A DNA stretch of 60,223 nucleotides from Candidatus Zipacnadia bacterium (GCA_029820295.1 JALGVA010000018.1:1-60223); one strand, 5' to 3'. Shown: positions 19,112 through 27,340, counted from the first letter of the stretch. Notes: generated from the letters alone by a model not told the origin. A program made the numbers and translations.

Positions 19112-19992
19112 CGGATCCGGCGATGCCCGCCGCCTGGCTCGACCTGCTCGACGCGCTCTCGGGCGAGACCGGCACGATCATGGTCATCGGCGGCGTGGAC
19201 ACGGGCAAGACCGTCCTCACCCGCTGGCTCGCCGAGCAGCTTGCAGCGCGCGGGCCGGCGGCCATCGCCGACTCCGACCTCGGCCAGTCGGTCCTGGGCC
19301 CGCCCGGGACCGTGGGCTGGCGGATGGTCGGCGCGGACGCCTCGGAGTTCATCTTCGTGGGCGAGATCTCACCCGCCCGCCGGCCGCTGGGCACCGCAAC
19401 CGCCACCTGGCGGGCGTGCGAGCGCGCCCGCGAGGCCGGCGCGGCGTGGCTGGTGCTCGACACCTCCGGCTACGTGGACGGCCTGGGGGCGGTGGCCCTC
19501 AAGCGCGCCAAGATGGACCTCGTGCGGCCCACCGATGTCGTACTGATCGAGGACAGCCCGGATCGGCTGACCGCCATTACTCGCGCCATCCGACCCGATG
19601 AAGCGCGCGTGCATCGTCTGCAGCCGGCCCCGGCGGTGGAGGCGCGCAGCCCCGCGCGCCGGCGGCAGTGGCGCGAGGAGCGCTTTCGCGAGTGCCTGGC
19701 CGGCGCGACCGTCCGGCGCATCCCGCTGGCGGGACGCGCGGTCTACGGGGGCAGGCCGTGGCGCTGGGGCACGGCGTGGCCGAGGCTCGAGGGGCGGCTG
19801 CAGGGGATGCTGGTGGGGCTGAGCGACGCGGAGGGCATCGGGCTTGCGCTGGGCCTGCTCCGCGGGGTGGGGGACGCGGGCAAGACGCTGCTGGTGCTCG
19901 CGCCGCCGGTCGATGACGGGCGCATCGGCGCGGTGAGCTTCGGCAACATCCGCCTGCGCGAGGACGGGACGCAGATCATCGAAGAGATGTGA
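19108..19992 (+). CDS. Clp1/Grc3-like polynucleotide 5'-hydroxyl kinase
   Basis: A 294-residue P-loop protein with a Clp1/Grc3 arrangement. Walker A is GGVDTGKT (28-35), and the substrate motif DSDLGQS (55-61) is followed by PPGTVGW. The clasp-like LDTSGYVDGLGAVALKRAK leads into PTDVVLIE. A C-terminal beta domain contains GLLRGVGDAGKTLLVLAPP and GFG-like strands. In eukaryotes and archaea this family phosphorylates RNA or DNA 5'-OH ends. Bacterial members are uncommon and uncharacterised. Coupling to the nuclease gene by ATGA suggests joint action on nucleic acid ends (inference). Confidence 0.8.
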   Translation: MTDPAMPAAWLDLLDALSGETGTIMVIGGVDTGKTVLTRWLAEQLAARGPAAIADSDLGQSVLGPPGTVGWRMVGADASEFIFVGEISPARRPLGTATATWRACERAREAGAAWLVLDTSGYVDGLGAVALKRAKMDLVRPTDVVLIEDSPDRLTAITRAIRPDEARVHRLQPAPAVEARSPARRRQWREERFRECLAGATVRRIPLAGRAVYGGRPWRWGTAWPRLEGRLQGMLVGLSDAEGIGLALGLLRGVGDAGKTLLVLAPPVDDGRIGAVSFGNIRLREDGTQIIEEM

Positions 19993-20002
19993 CCCGGGGG
20001 CG

Positions 20003-20953
20003 ATGAAGATGCTGAGGAGCAAGCTGACGCGCGCACTGCCGATCGTCGCGCTGCTGGCGCTCGGGACCTGCGCCCTCGCGCAGGAGCAGGCGCCACCGGC
20101 GTGGGAGGACGTGCGCGCGCAGGTCGAGGAGGGCCTGCTGCTGCGCAAGGTCGACGAGGTCATCGACCTGTGCACGCGGGTGCTGGTTGGCGCCCCGGAG
20201 TGCGCCGAGGCGCTGCTGGCCCGCGCGCAGGCCGCCGAGCAGCGCTGGCGCTTCGACATGGCGCTGCGCGATTACACCGCGTCCATCGAGGCGGACCCGA
20301 CGCTGATCGAGGCGTGGCTCGGGCGCGCGCTGGTCTATGATCGCTACGACGACGAGGATGCGCGAGAGGCAGACCTGCAGCGGGCGCTGGAGCTGTGCAC
20401 CGACCGCATCGCCGACGACCCGGAGGATGCGGAGGCGTATCTGTTCCGCGGCCTGGCCATAGTGCGGCGCGGCGACAGCCCGCTGCCGGCCGTGGACGAC
20501 TGGGAGGAGGCGCTGCGCCTCGCGCCTGAGGACTACCGCATGCATCAGTGGATGGCGCGCGTGGCCGAGTTCCGTGATGGGCTGTCGGAAGCCCTGGCCT
20601 GCCTTGACCGGGCGCTCGAGCTGGAGCCGCGGGCGATGCGTGTGCGCGAGCTGCGCGCGATGACCCTCTGGGCGCTGGGCTCGACCGACGAGGCGCTTCA
20701 GGCGTGGGACGAGATGCTCGAGTTGAATCCCGATGACCCCATGATCCACTGGATGCGGGGCCTTCAGTTGTCCAGGGCCGACAGCGAGGCGGCGCTGGCG
20801 GAGTACGTCCGCGCGGTGGAGATCGATCCGGGCTTCTGGCCGCCGCTTGAGTTGCGGGGTCATGCCCGCAGCCGCGCCGGGGACCACGAGGGCGCCATCG
20901 CTGACCTCACGCGCGCAATCGAGATCCAGGAGGAGATGGGGCTCAGCCCATGA
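20003..20953 (+). CDS. exported TPR-repeat protein, C-terminus cut by an in-frame stop
   Basis: A 316-residue protein with a signal peptide (LPIVALLALGTCALAQ) and about six tetratricopeptide repeats (for example ALACLDRALELEPRAMRVREL and GAIADLTRAIEIQEEMG). It probably mediates protein contacts in the periplasm; no specific partner is visible. Translation ends at TGA 20951-20953, but the same frame continues with another TPR up to 21271. The intact ancestral protein would have had about 422 residues. The gene begins 10 bp after the kinase gene. Confidence 0.8.
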   Translation: MKMLRSKLTRALPIVALLALGTCALAQEQAPPAWEDVRAQVEEGLLLRKVDEVIDLCTRVLVGAPECAEALLARAQAAEQRWRFDMALRDYTASIEADPTLIEAWLGRALVYDRYDDEDAREADLQRALELCTDRIADDPEDAEAYLFRGLAIVRRGDSPLPAVDDWEEALRLAPEDYRMHQWMARVAEFRDGLSEALACLDRALELEPRAMRVRELRAMTLWALGSTDEALQAWDEMLELNPDDPMIHWMRGLQLSRADSEAALAEYVRAVEIDPGFWPPLELRGHARSRAGDHEGAIADLTRAIEIQEEMGLSP

Positions 20954-21271
20954 GGATCGTGGGGTACCTTGGCACGCATCCACGAGCAGGCTGGCGACTG
21001 GGAGGCAGCGCTGGAGGCGAGCGAGCAGGGCATCGCCGCCAACTCCGACCAGCCGAACCCGTGGATGAGCCACGTTCGGCTCCTCATGGGCCACGGCGAC
21101 TACGCGGAGGCGTGGCAGGCGCTGCACGCGGCGGAGGCGCGGATGGTGAACGTGCCGGACCACATCGCGCAGGTCATGCAGGATGGCATCGACAATCTAC
21201 GCGCCGAACTCGGGCGGCACATGCCCGAGCCGGAGACCGGGGACGCGCAGACCACCAACGAGGGGAACTGA
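20954..21271 (+). pseudogene. in-frame remainder of the TPR gene downstream of the TGA
   Basis: Directly after the stop the frame reads GSWGTLARIHEQAGDWEAAL, a good TPR, then a second helix pair and a polar tail to TAA-independent stop TGA at 21269-21271. Protein-like composition without further stops argues that it was recently part of the upstream gene. A TTG at 20969 could in principle start a separate 100-residue protein, but no convincing ribosome site is seen. Confidence 0.6.
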
Positions 21272-21275
21272 TGGC

Positions 21276-22334
21276 ATGGCCACGAAGACGATCGGCGAGT
21301 TCGAGGTCGGGGACCGCATCACCGGCACCTACGCCGCGCGCGACAAGTCGCTGGCGAGCTTCAAGAGCAAGCCCGGCCAGTACCTGTCGCTGACGCTGGG
21401 CGACGCCAGCGGGGAGATCCCCGCGCGCATGTGGGACAACGCCGAGGAGGCCGCCGCCCTCTTCGGTGCGGGCGACGCGGTGACCGTGCGCGGCGTGGTC
21501 GAGGAGTACCGCGGCCAGAAGCAGCTCGTGATCGAGCGGCTGAAGAAGGCCGAGCCCGAGGAGATCGCGCGCGCCGAGCTGATGCGCAGCACCACGCACG
21601 ACCTCGACGACCTGCGCGCGCGCGTACTCGAGATCGCCGACAGCGTGCGCGAGCCGCACCTGAGCGCGCTGCTCGAGCAGTTCTTCGGCGACGAGGAGTT
21701 CGTGGACCGCTTCGCGCGCGCGCCCGGCGCCAAGTCGCTGCACCATTCGTACATCGGCGGGCTGATCGAGCACACCGTGGGCGTGGTCGAGGTGCTGGAG
21801 ACGGTCGCGCGCGTGCACCCCGAGCTGGATCGGGATCTGCTCATGGCCGGGGCGCTGCTGCACGACATCGGCAAGGTGACCGAGCTTGAGTGCAGCGCTA
21901 CAATCGAGTACACTGACCAGGGCCGGCTGGTCGGCCACACCGTGCTGACCGACCGCATGGTCAACCAGGCGATCGCCCGCATCGAGGGGTTTCCGCAGGA
22001 GTTGGCGAATCGCCTTACACACCTGCTGCTCTCGCACCACGGGCAGCGGGAGTACGGCGCGCCGGTGCTGCCCATGACCGCCGAGGCGTGCGCGCTGCAC
22101 TACGCCGACAACCTGGACGCACACGTGCAGTACTTCGGCCAGGTGATCCGCGACGGCGCGGCGGCAGGCAACCAGTGGTCGGACTTCCAGCGCCTGTTCG
22201 ACCGCTACATCTTCGTCGGCGCGCGCGGCAACGCACCGGGCGGGCGCCTGGAGCCACCGCCTCCGGCCGAGGGCGCATCGGCCGAAGGTCACGAGCCCGG
22301 CCACGAGTCGCCGGGGAACCTGTTCGACCAGTAG
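21276..22334 (+). CDS. YhaM-type 3'-5' exoribonuclease (OB fold plus HD domain)
   Basis: A 352-residue protein. Residues 1-100 form an OB-fold nucleic-acid-binding domain (GQYLSLTLGDASGEIPARMWDN). Residues 150-310 form an HD phosphohydrolase domain with SLHHSYIGGLIEHT, LLHDIGKVTE, LLLSHHGQREYG and AEACALHYADNLDAH, the same order as YhaM. The family trims RNA or single-stranded DNA from the 3' end. The C-terminal 45 residues are Pro/Gly-rich and not conserved. The ATG at 21276 follows an AGGGG. It is the third nucleic-acid-related gene in this stretch after the nuclease and kinase. Confidence 0.9.
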   Translation: MATKTIGEFEVGDRITGTYAARDKSLASFKSKPGQYLSLTLGDASGEIPARMWDNAEEAAALFGAGDAVTVRGVVEEYRGQKQLVIERLKKAEPEEIARAELMRSTTHDLDDLRARVLEIADSVREPHLSALLEQFFGDEEFVDRFARAPGAKSLHHSYIGGLIEHTVGVVEVLETVARVHPELDRDLLMAGALLHDIGKVTELECSATIEYTDQGRLVGHTVLTDRMVNQAIARIEGFPQELANRLTHLLLSHHGQREYGAPVLPMTAEACALHYADNLDAHVQYFGQVIRDGAAAGNQWSDFQRLFDRYIFVGARGNAPGGRLEPPPPAEGASAEGHEPGHESPGNLFDQ

Positions 22335-22408
22335 GCCTGTTGGGGCGGTTGTGAGCAATGCTTCCCGCAGGCAGTCTGAACAATCGCAGGGGCGTAGCGT
22401 CTACGCGA

Positions 22409-23032
22409 ATGGCCAAGGCCGCAACACTCTCACAGGCGGAGATCGAGCGCTTCGTCGAGCGCGCCAAGCGCGGCGACAGGCGGGCCTTCGGTCGCCTGGT
22501 GGATGAGTACAAGGACAAGATATACAGCTACGTCTCGCGGATGCTCGGCGACCCGTACGAGGCCGAGGACGTGACGCAGGAGGCGTTCGTGCGAGCCTAC
22601 CGCTCGCTGCCGAGGTTCCGCGGCGCGGCCAGCTTCCACACCTGGCTGTATCGCATCGCCGGCAACCTGGCGATCGACGTGGTGCGCCGCCGCAAGCGCA
22701 ATGACGTGTCGGCGTTCTCGCTGGACGAGCCGCTCGAGTCCGACGACGGCGAATACGAACGGGAGATCGCCGACGATACCGGTGGCCCCGAGGATGCGAC
22801 CGGCACGCGCGAGACGCAGCTGGCCGTGCGCCGGGCGATCATGGACCTGCCCGAGAAGCTGCGGGACGTGATGATCCTCTACGAGCTGCAGGGCGAGACC
22901 TACGAGGACATCGCCGAGATCCTGGATGTGCCGCTGGGCACGGTGAAGAGCCGGCTGTTCAACGCGCGCAACCAGCTCAAGGAGCGTCTGCAGTCGCTGG
23001 TCGAGGCGGGCGAGATAGAAGTCGAGCAGTAG
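22409..23032 (+). CDS. ECF-family RNA polymerase sigma factor (RpoE-like)
   Basis: A 207-residue sigma factor. Region 2 (FGRLVDEYKDKIYSYVSRML through EDVTQEAFVRAYRSLPRF and TWLYRIAGNLAIDVVRR) binds core polymerase and the -10 element. A charged linker of about 45 residues follows. Region 4 (YEDIAEILDVPLGTVKSRL) binds the -35 element. An anti-sigma gene and an RseB-like gene follow, so envelope stress is the likely signal. An in-frame ATG at 22358 would add 17 residues; 22409 fits the family's N-terminus, but neither start has a perfect ribosome site. Confidence 0.92.
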   Translation: MAKAATLSQAEIERFVERAKRGDRRAFGRLVDEYKDKIYSYVSRMLGDPYEAEDVTQEAFVRAYRSLPRFRGAASFHTWLYRIAGNLAIDVVRRRKRNDVSAFSLDEPLESDDGEYEREIADDTGGPEDATGTRETQLAVRRAIMDLPEKLRDVMILYELQGETYEDIAEILDVPLGTVKSRLFNARNQLKERLQSLVEAGEIEVEQ

Positions 23033-23102
23033 CGCCGCGCAGCCATGCGCCGCACAGGACGTACTCCCCGGCCCGGATGCGGGGAGCTGGAGGTCGAGAC
23101 CG

Positions 23103-23615
23103 ATGACGTGCGTGGAAGTCCGCGAGAACCTGGTCATTTGCTGGGGCGACGCCGACGAGCTGAGCGCGGAGGTGCTGGCGCACCTGGCCGAGTGCGAGGC
23201 GTGCCGGCTGGAGGCGATGCTGCTGCGTGAGACGCGCATCATGCTGCGCTCGCTGCCCGACGAGCAGGCCCCCGTGGGCCTGACCGAGGGCGTCCTGGCG
23301 CGCCTCGCCGACGAGGAGGCCCAGGTGGGGCTGCCGGGCCGCGTGGCTGCGTGGTTTGTCCCGCAGGATCAGCCCGCATGGGCGCGCGCCGCGGCGGTGG
23401 GCGTGGCGCTGGCCCTCGCCGTGGCGGGGGGGAGCGTCCTCTACCACGGCCAGCAGCCGGCGGGCAACGAGCCGGAGACGGTGGTCGCGACCACGCAGGG
23501 GCAGGTCCCCGGTCAGGCGGAGTATGACGAGCTGCTGCTGCGCCATCGTGCGCTGGAGGCCAGCCAGGCGCTGGCCGATGATCCGGGCGTGACCCTGGTG
23601 ACCTACTACCGCTGA
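23103..23615 (+). CDS. zinc-finger anti-sigma factor (zf-HC2), membrane spanning
   Basis: A 170-residue protein. The N-terminal ZAS domain carries Cys3, His27, Cys31 and Cys34 (HLAECEACR), a zinc set that clamps ECF sigma factors. One membrane helix (AAAVGVALALAVAGGSVLY) is near residue 105, with a short periplasmic tail. It sits 70 bp after the sigma gene and should hold that factor at the inner membrane until the tail is cleaved or sensed. GGAGG lies upstream of the ATG. Confidence 0.85.
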   Translation: MTCVEVRENLVICWGDADELSAEVLAHLAECEACRLEAMLLRETRIMLRSLPDEQAPVGLTEGVLARLADEEAQVGLPGRVAAWFVPQDQPAWARAAAVGVALALAVAGGSVLYHGQQPAGNEPETVVATTQGQVPGQAEYDELLLRHRALEASQALADDPGVTLVTYYR

Positions 23616-23691
23616 GCCGAACCCGACGCGGGCGGCAGGCGTCCGCCGGCGGTGCTGACTGACGCACTACGGTCTCGAAGCATCCAGGAGT

Positions 23692-24696
23692 ATGGCAACG
23701 AGGAAGCGAAGCGCACTCATGAGCAGGCTGGGCAGGCTGGCGGCCATCGCCGGCGTCGCAACGGTCGTGACCGCCTTCGCCCTGGCGCAGATGGACGATC
23801 CCCTGGAGATTCTGCGCCGGTCGATCCTGGCGCGAGGCACGGTTGACTTCGCCGGCATGCGCACCGTGGTGATCTTCGAGGGCGGGGAAAAGGTGCGCGG
23901 CGTCGAGCAGCAGGTGCAGTGCCAGGCTCCCCATCGCACGCGCATCACGGTGACCGCTCCCGACTCCGAGGCGGGAACGATGTGCCTGATCGTGGATCGG
24001 GTGCAATGGGAGTACGACCCGCACACCCAGCGCGTCGTGCGCACCCAGCTCGCACCTGTCGAGCGCGTCGTCCAGCAGCGACTTCGTGACCTCGAGCGCG
24101 TCGCCGAGCATATGCGCCTGCAGTACTGCGGCACGGAGGCCATCGCGGGCCGCACCGCGCATGTGATCAAGGTATACACCCAGCAGGGCGTTCCGGTGAA
24201 GAAGTCGTGGGTGGACGGCCAGTCCTGGGTGACGCTCAAGACCCAGCGCTTTGATCCGCAGGGGCGCGTCAAGTCCTCGGCCTACTTCACGCGCATCAAC
24301 TACGCCCCGAGCTTCCCACCCGGCACCTTCGACTTCCAGCCGCCCGCCGGCGCCACGGTCATCGCCGCCGCGCGCGCTCCCGAGCGCATGCCGCTGTCCC
24401 GGGCGGAGCAGCGCGCCGGCTTCCAGGCAGTGCTGCCCGAGTACCTGCCGCCGGGCTACAGCTTCCAGAACGATCGCGTGGCGGTCATCCAGCTCGGCGG
24501 CCAGGCCGCCCTGTGGCTGCCCTTCAGCAATGGCGCGGAGACCTTCAGCCTCTTCCAGCGCCCCGGCACGGGCCCCAGGGACACGTTGCGGCGCGGCCGC
24601 TCGATCACCTGGCAGGCGGGCGGCTACCGCTTCACGCTGCTGGGGCCGCTGAGCGCGGAAGACATGCAACAGGTCAGGGCGTCGATCCGTCCGTAG
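23692..24696 (+). CDS. RseB/MucB- and LolA-like periplasmic regulator
   Basis: A 334-residue exported protein with signal segment LAAIAGVATVVTAFALA. A LolA-fold domain runs from about residue 35 to 230 (VDFAGMRTVVIFEGG, CLIVDRVQWEYDPHTQRVV, KTQRFDPQGRVKSSAYF). A smaller C-terminal domain begins LPEYLPPGYSF. RseB-type proteins sense envelope lipids or misfolded porins and protect the anti-sigma from proteolysis; the gene order sigma, anti-sigma, this gene supports that role. The start is uncertain: AGGAG is only 2 nt before the ATG at 23692, and an ATG at 23719 is an alternative. Confidence 0.75.
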   Translation: MATRKRSALMSRLGRLAAIAGVATVVTAFALAQMDDPLEILRRSILARGTVDFAGMRTVVIFEGGEKVRGVEQQVQCQAPHRTRITVTAPDSEAGTMCLIVDRVQWEYDPHTQRVVRTQLAPVERVVQQRLRDLERVAEHMRLQYCGTEAIAGRTAHVIKVYTQQGVPVKKSWVDGQSWVTLKTQRFDPQGRVKSSAYFTRINYAPSFPPGTFDFQPPAGATVIAAARAPERMPLSRAEQRAGFQAVLPEYLPPGYSFQNDRVAVIQLGGQAALWLPFSNGAETFSLFQRPGTGPRDTLRRGRSITWQAGGYRFTLLGPLSAEDMQQVRASIRP

Positions 24697-24729
24697 GCGT
24701 GCGGCCGCGAAAAAGGTGCCCCGTCGGGC

Positions 24730-24756
24730 TCAAGTCCTCCCGGCCCCGGCCGATAA
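24730..24756 (+). promoter_or_regulatory. sigma-28 (FliA) type promoter for flgM
   Basis: TCAAG at 24730 and GCCGATAA at 24749-24756 are separated by 15 nt counted from TCAA. The E. coli flagellar sigma consensus is TAAA-N15-GCCGATAA. The -10 element matches 8 of 8 bases and the -35 core 3 of 4. Transcription would start near 24763, about 50 nt before the flgM start. Confidence 0.7.
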
Positions 24757-24811
24757 GGGTACTGATCCATGTCGGGAGGCGGGAGTCAGCCCCGGGGACG
24801 GAGGTAGCGAG

Positions 24812-25114
24812 TTGAAGATAGACCCGAGCAGGCTGCACAGCATCGGTCGCGGCGGCGTGGGTGGCGTGAGGCCCGCCGGCGCGGATGGCGTGTCCCCGGT
24901 GGATGGTTCGGGCGTGGCGGGCGCCGCCGGTGAGGTCGACCGGCCGGCGCTGAGCCACTACGCCGAGGAGATCCGGGCCGCGCGGGCGGCCCTCGCCGAG
25001 GCCCCCGAGGTGCGCGCGGAGCGCGTCGCACAGCTCAAGGCGCAGATCGAGGCGGGCACCTACAGAGTCGATGCAGATACGGTGGCCGAGCGAATACTCA
25101 AGCCGCGCAGCTAA
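24812..25114 (+). CDS. flgM: anti-sigma-28 factor FlgM
   Basis: A 100-residue protein. The C-terminal 60 residues match FlgM: alternating helices ALSHYAEEIRAARAAL, PEVRAERVAQLKAQIEAG and TYRVDADTVAERIL. FlgM binds FliA until the flagellar hook is complete and is then secreted through the hook. A TTG start at 24812 is chosen because GGAGG at 24800-24804 is 7 nt away and the frame upstream is not FlgM-like. The N-terminal half is Gly-rich and disordered, as usual. No other flagellar gene lies in the window. Confidence 0.85.
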   Translation: MKIDPSRLHSIGRGGVGGVRPAGADGVSPVDGSGVAGAAGEVDRPALSHYAEEIRAARAALAEAPEVRAERVAQLKAQIEAGTYRVDADTVAERILKPRS

Positions 25115-25135
25115 GCGCACCTCGGTTCACCCGTC

Positions 25136-25167
25136 GCCGGCCGCGCGCCGCCCCCCGCGCGGCCGGC
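25136..25167 (+). terminator. GC-rich hairpin after flgM
   Basis: A perfect 12-bp stem (25136-25147 with 25156-25167) with an 8-nt C-rich loop begins 22 bp after the flgM stop. It lacks a T tract, so it may be a pause or RNA end-protection structure. Confidence 0.5.
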
Positions 25168-25264
25168 GCACTCGTGTACCGCCCCCTCCCGTCGCGTACG
25201 CCCAACGCAGGAACCATCGCGCCGCGCGGTGAAGTTGAGTACCTCGGGGTAGTGAGGAGGGCGG

Positions 25265-25738
25265 ATGATGTTGCGCAGACTCGTGCCCTGGGTCTTCGTG
25301 GTTGTGGTGATCGGTGCCGGCGGCGCGTGGTACCTGCTCACCCGCCCCGAGCCGCTCAGCGACGAGCAGCAGATCCTGCGCCTGATCGCGGACGTGCAGC
25401 GCGCCGTCGAGCAGCGCAAGACCTCCGACGTGATGCGCTACGTCTCCGAGGACTACCACGACACCCGCGGGCTCGACCGCCGCGCTGTCCAGCGCCTGGT
25501 GATGGCCGGGGCCCGCGACCGCTCGACCATGGACCTGAGCGTGCAGGTCACCAGCGTCGAGGTGCAGGGCGACAGCGCCACCTTCGCCGCCGAGGTGGAC
25601 TACTCCGTCGGCGGCCCCGCCATGCCCGGTCAGTCGAACCACCTGACGGTCCGCGGCGAGCTGCGCCGCGAGCGCGGCGGCTGGAAGGTCGCCAGCGCCG
25701 AGGGCTGGCAGGACGCCGAGAGCGGGTACTTCCAGTGA
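25265..25738 (+). CDS. membrane-anchored NTF2-like domain protein
   Basis: A 157-residue protein with one N-terminal helix (VPWVFVVVVIGAGGAWYLL) and a domain of about 120 residues. Its pattern (IADVQRAVEQRKTSDVMRYVSEDYHD, then strands ending RGGWKVASAEGW) matches the SnoaL/NTF2-like fold. Such domains bind ligands or act as scaffolds; no catalytic residues can be assigned. GAGGAGG precedes the ATG. The next gene starts 31 bp downstream, so the two may be co-transcribed. Confidence 0.75.
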   Translation: MMLRRLVPWVFVVVVIGAGGAWYLLTRPEPLSDEQQILRLIADVQRAVEQRKTSDVMRYVSEDYHDTRGLDRRAVQRLVMAGARDRSTMDLSVQVTSVEVQGDSATFAAEVDYSVGGPAMPGQSNHLTVRGELRRERGGWKVASAEGWQDAESGYFQ

Positions 25739-25769
25739 CCACCAACCGACCCACGAGGACGGTGATTGC

Positions 25770-27320
25770 ATGGCTCTGCCCCGGGCAGTCCTGTGCCTGG
25801 CCGTCGCGCTGATGGTCGCCGCGCCGCTTGCCGCCGAGGACCTGGTCGCCAACGCGGACTTCGCCTCCGGCGGATACACCTACGCCGACCACTGGCGCCC
25901 GCTGCCGGGCTCATTCCGCATGCTGCGCCCGCCCCGCCCGGATGGCGACCACAGCCTTTACCTGCAGCTCCGCGATGACGGTGACGGCGGCGTCATGCAG
26001 ATCGTGGAGCTGCCGCCGGATCGCGCCCTGAGCCTGCGCTTGCTCGCTACCTGCTGGGCCGACGGCAACGACTGCGCAATTGCCAGCTTGGTGCGCGTCG
26101 CCGATGGCGTGGTGCTCGCCGAGGTCACGGTGGACGGCATCGAGCGCGGCGAACTGAGCGCGAACTTCGACACCGGCCCCGGTGGCCCCGCGGAGCTGAT
26201 GGTGCGCCTGGTCGGCGATCGCGGCGCGCGCGCCTCGATCGACCACGTCATCATCGGCCCGCCCGCCGAGGTAAGCGTCGCCGACCGCCCCATCTTCCGC
26301 CCGGGGGATGACCTGGTGCTGGCCTCCGGCGACGGCCTGCGGATTGATGCGGATTTCACGCCACGCCTCCTGCCGGCAGCGGCTGAGATGCTGCAGGAGG
26401 CGATCGAGGACGCGACCGGCCGCCCCACGCAGCGTGTCGCGGCCACCGTGACGGTCTCCGTCGCTCAGCCTGAGGTCACCGACTGGCCCGCGTGCGAGTC
26501 GTACCACCTGAACGTTGGCCCGGCGGCCGTGACTATCGAGGCCCCGGCCGAGCAGGGCGCGTTCTGGGCGATGATGACGCTGATCGACCTGATCCGCCCC
26601 GAGCCCGGCGGCGGCGCCCGCATCCTCGCGGCGGACGTGACCGACCGGCCCGCGCTGCCGTGGCGGATCGGCGTGGACCCGAGCCTGATCGTCGGCAAGG
26701 ACGCCGCCAACGGTGCGCGCCGCCTGGCGCGCCTGAAGCTGAACATGGGGGTGGTGGCCTCTCGCCCCGACCTGGCGTCCGAGGTAGTCGACACCATGCG
26801 CGACCACGGCGTCCAGCCGGTCGCCTATGTGATGGACTTCGGCAGCGACGGGGAGGCGTCGTACGACCCGGCTTCTGCAATGCGAGATGCGGTGGAGCGG
26901 TGGGGAGCGCGGTACATCCTGCTCGACCAGCGCGCTGGCTCCGCTTCGGATGACCGAGCCGCAATGCAGGCGGCCCTGGAGCTGGCTCGGGACAATCCGG
27001 TCGAGGCGATCGTCCGCCCGTACCTGCCCCCCGAGGGCCCCGGGTCGGAAGAGCACCTCGCGGCGCTGCGCGAAGCGTTGGCCAACTTCCCGGCTGAGGC
27101 AATCCCGGTCCTGAAGATCTCGTCATCGCGAGGATCCGGGAGCGGGGAGCTTGAGGTCCAGCCTCCTCCGGGAATCCGGTACCTCGTGGACGGTAGCGCT
27201 GTGTTGGCGCTCCGGGCTCGACAGGAGTCTGATGCCTGCCTGGGCGCGATCTTCATGGACACAGATCTGCCGCGGGCCGCCGACCTCGCCTGGCGCGGGT
27301 TGCCGGAGAACGTGCGGTAG
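25770..27320 (+). CDS. secreted GH20-like protein (N-terminal carbohydrate and 20b domains, partial barrel)
   Basis: A 516-residue exported protein with signal peptide VLCLAVALMVAAPLAAE. Residues 25-165 resemble a carbohydrate-binding jelly roll (LVANADFASGGYTYADHW). Residues 175-290 resemble the GH20b domain that precedes hexosaminidase and related barrels (ESYHLNVGPAAVTIEA, AEQGAFWAMMTLIDLI, VTDRPALPWRIGVD). The remaining 220 residues could be a shortened TIM barrel, but the usual GH20 catalytic Asp-Glu pair is not recognisable. It may be an inactive sugar-binding relative or a divergent glycosidase; no function is claimed. Confidence 0.65.
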   Translation: MALPRAVLCLAVALMVAAPLAAEDLVANADFASGGYTYADHWRPLPGSFRMLRPPRPDGDHSLYLQLRDDGDGGVMQIVELPPDRALSLRLLATCWADGNDCAIASLVRVADGVVLAEVTVDGIERGELSANFDTGPGGPAELMVRLVGDRGARASIDHVIIGPPAEVSVADRPIFRPGDDLVLASGDGLRIDADFTPRLLPAAAEMLQEAIEDATGRPTQRVAATVTVSVAQPEVTDWPACESYHLNVGPAAVTIEAPAEQGAFWAMMTLIDLIRPEPGGGARILAADVTDRPALPWRIGVDPSLIVGKDAANGARRLARLKLNMGVVASRPDLASEVVDTMRDHGVQPVAYVMDFGSDGEASYDPASAMRDAVERWGARYILLDQRAGSASDDRAAMQAALELARDNPVEAIVRPYLPPEGPGSEEHLAALREALANFPAEAIPVLKISSSRGSGSGELEVQPPPGIRYLVDGSAVLALRARQESDACLGAIFMDTDLPRAADLAWRGLPENVR

Positions 27321-27340
27321 GGTAACGACTTCCCTCTACG

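Noticed and set aside
20951-20953. Selenocysteine or reassigned TGA in the TPR gene
   Set aside because: Many genes here end in TGA, a TPR has no need of selenocysteine, and no SECIS-like stem follows directly.
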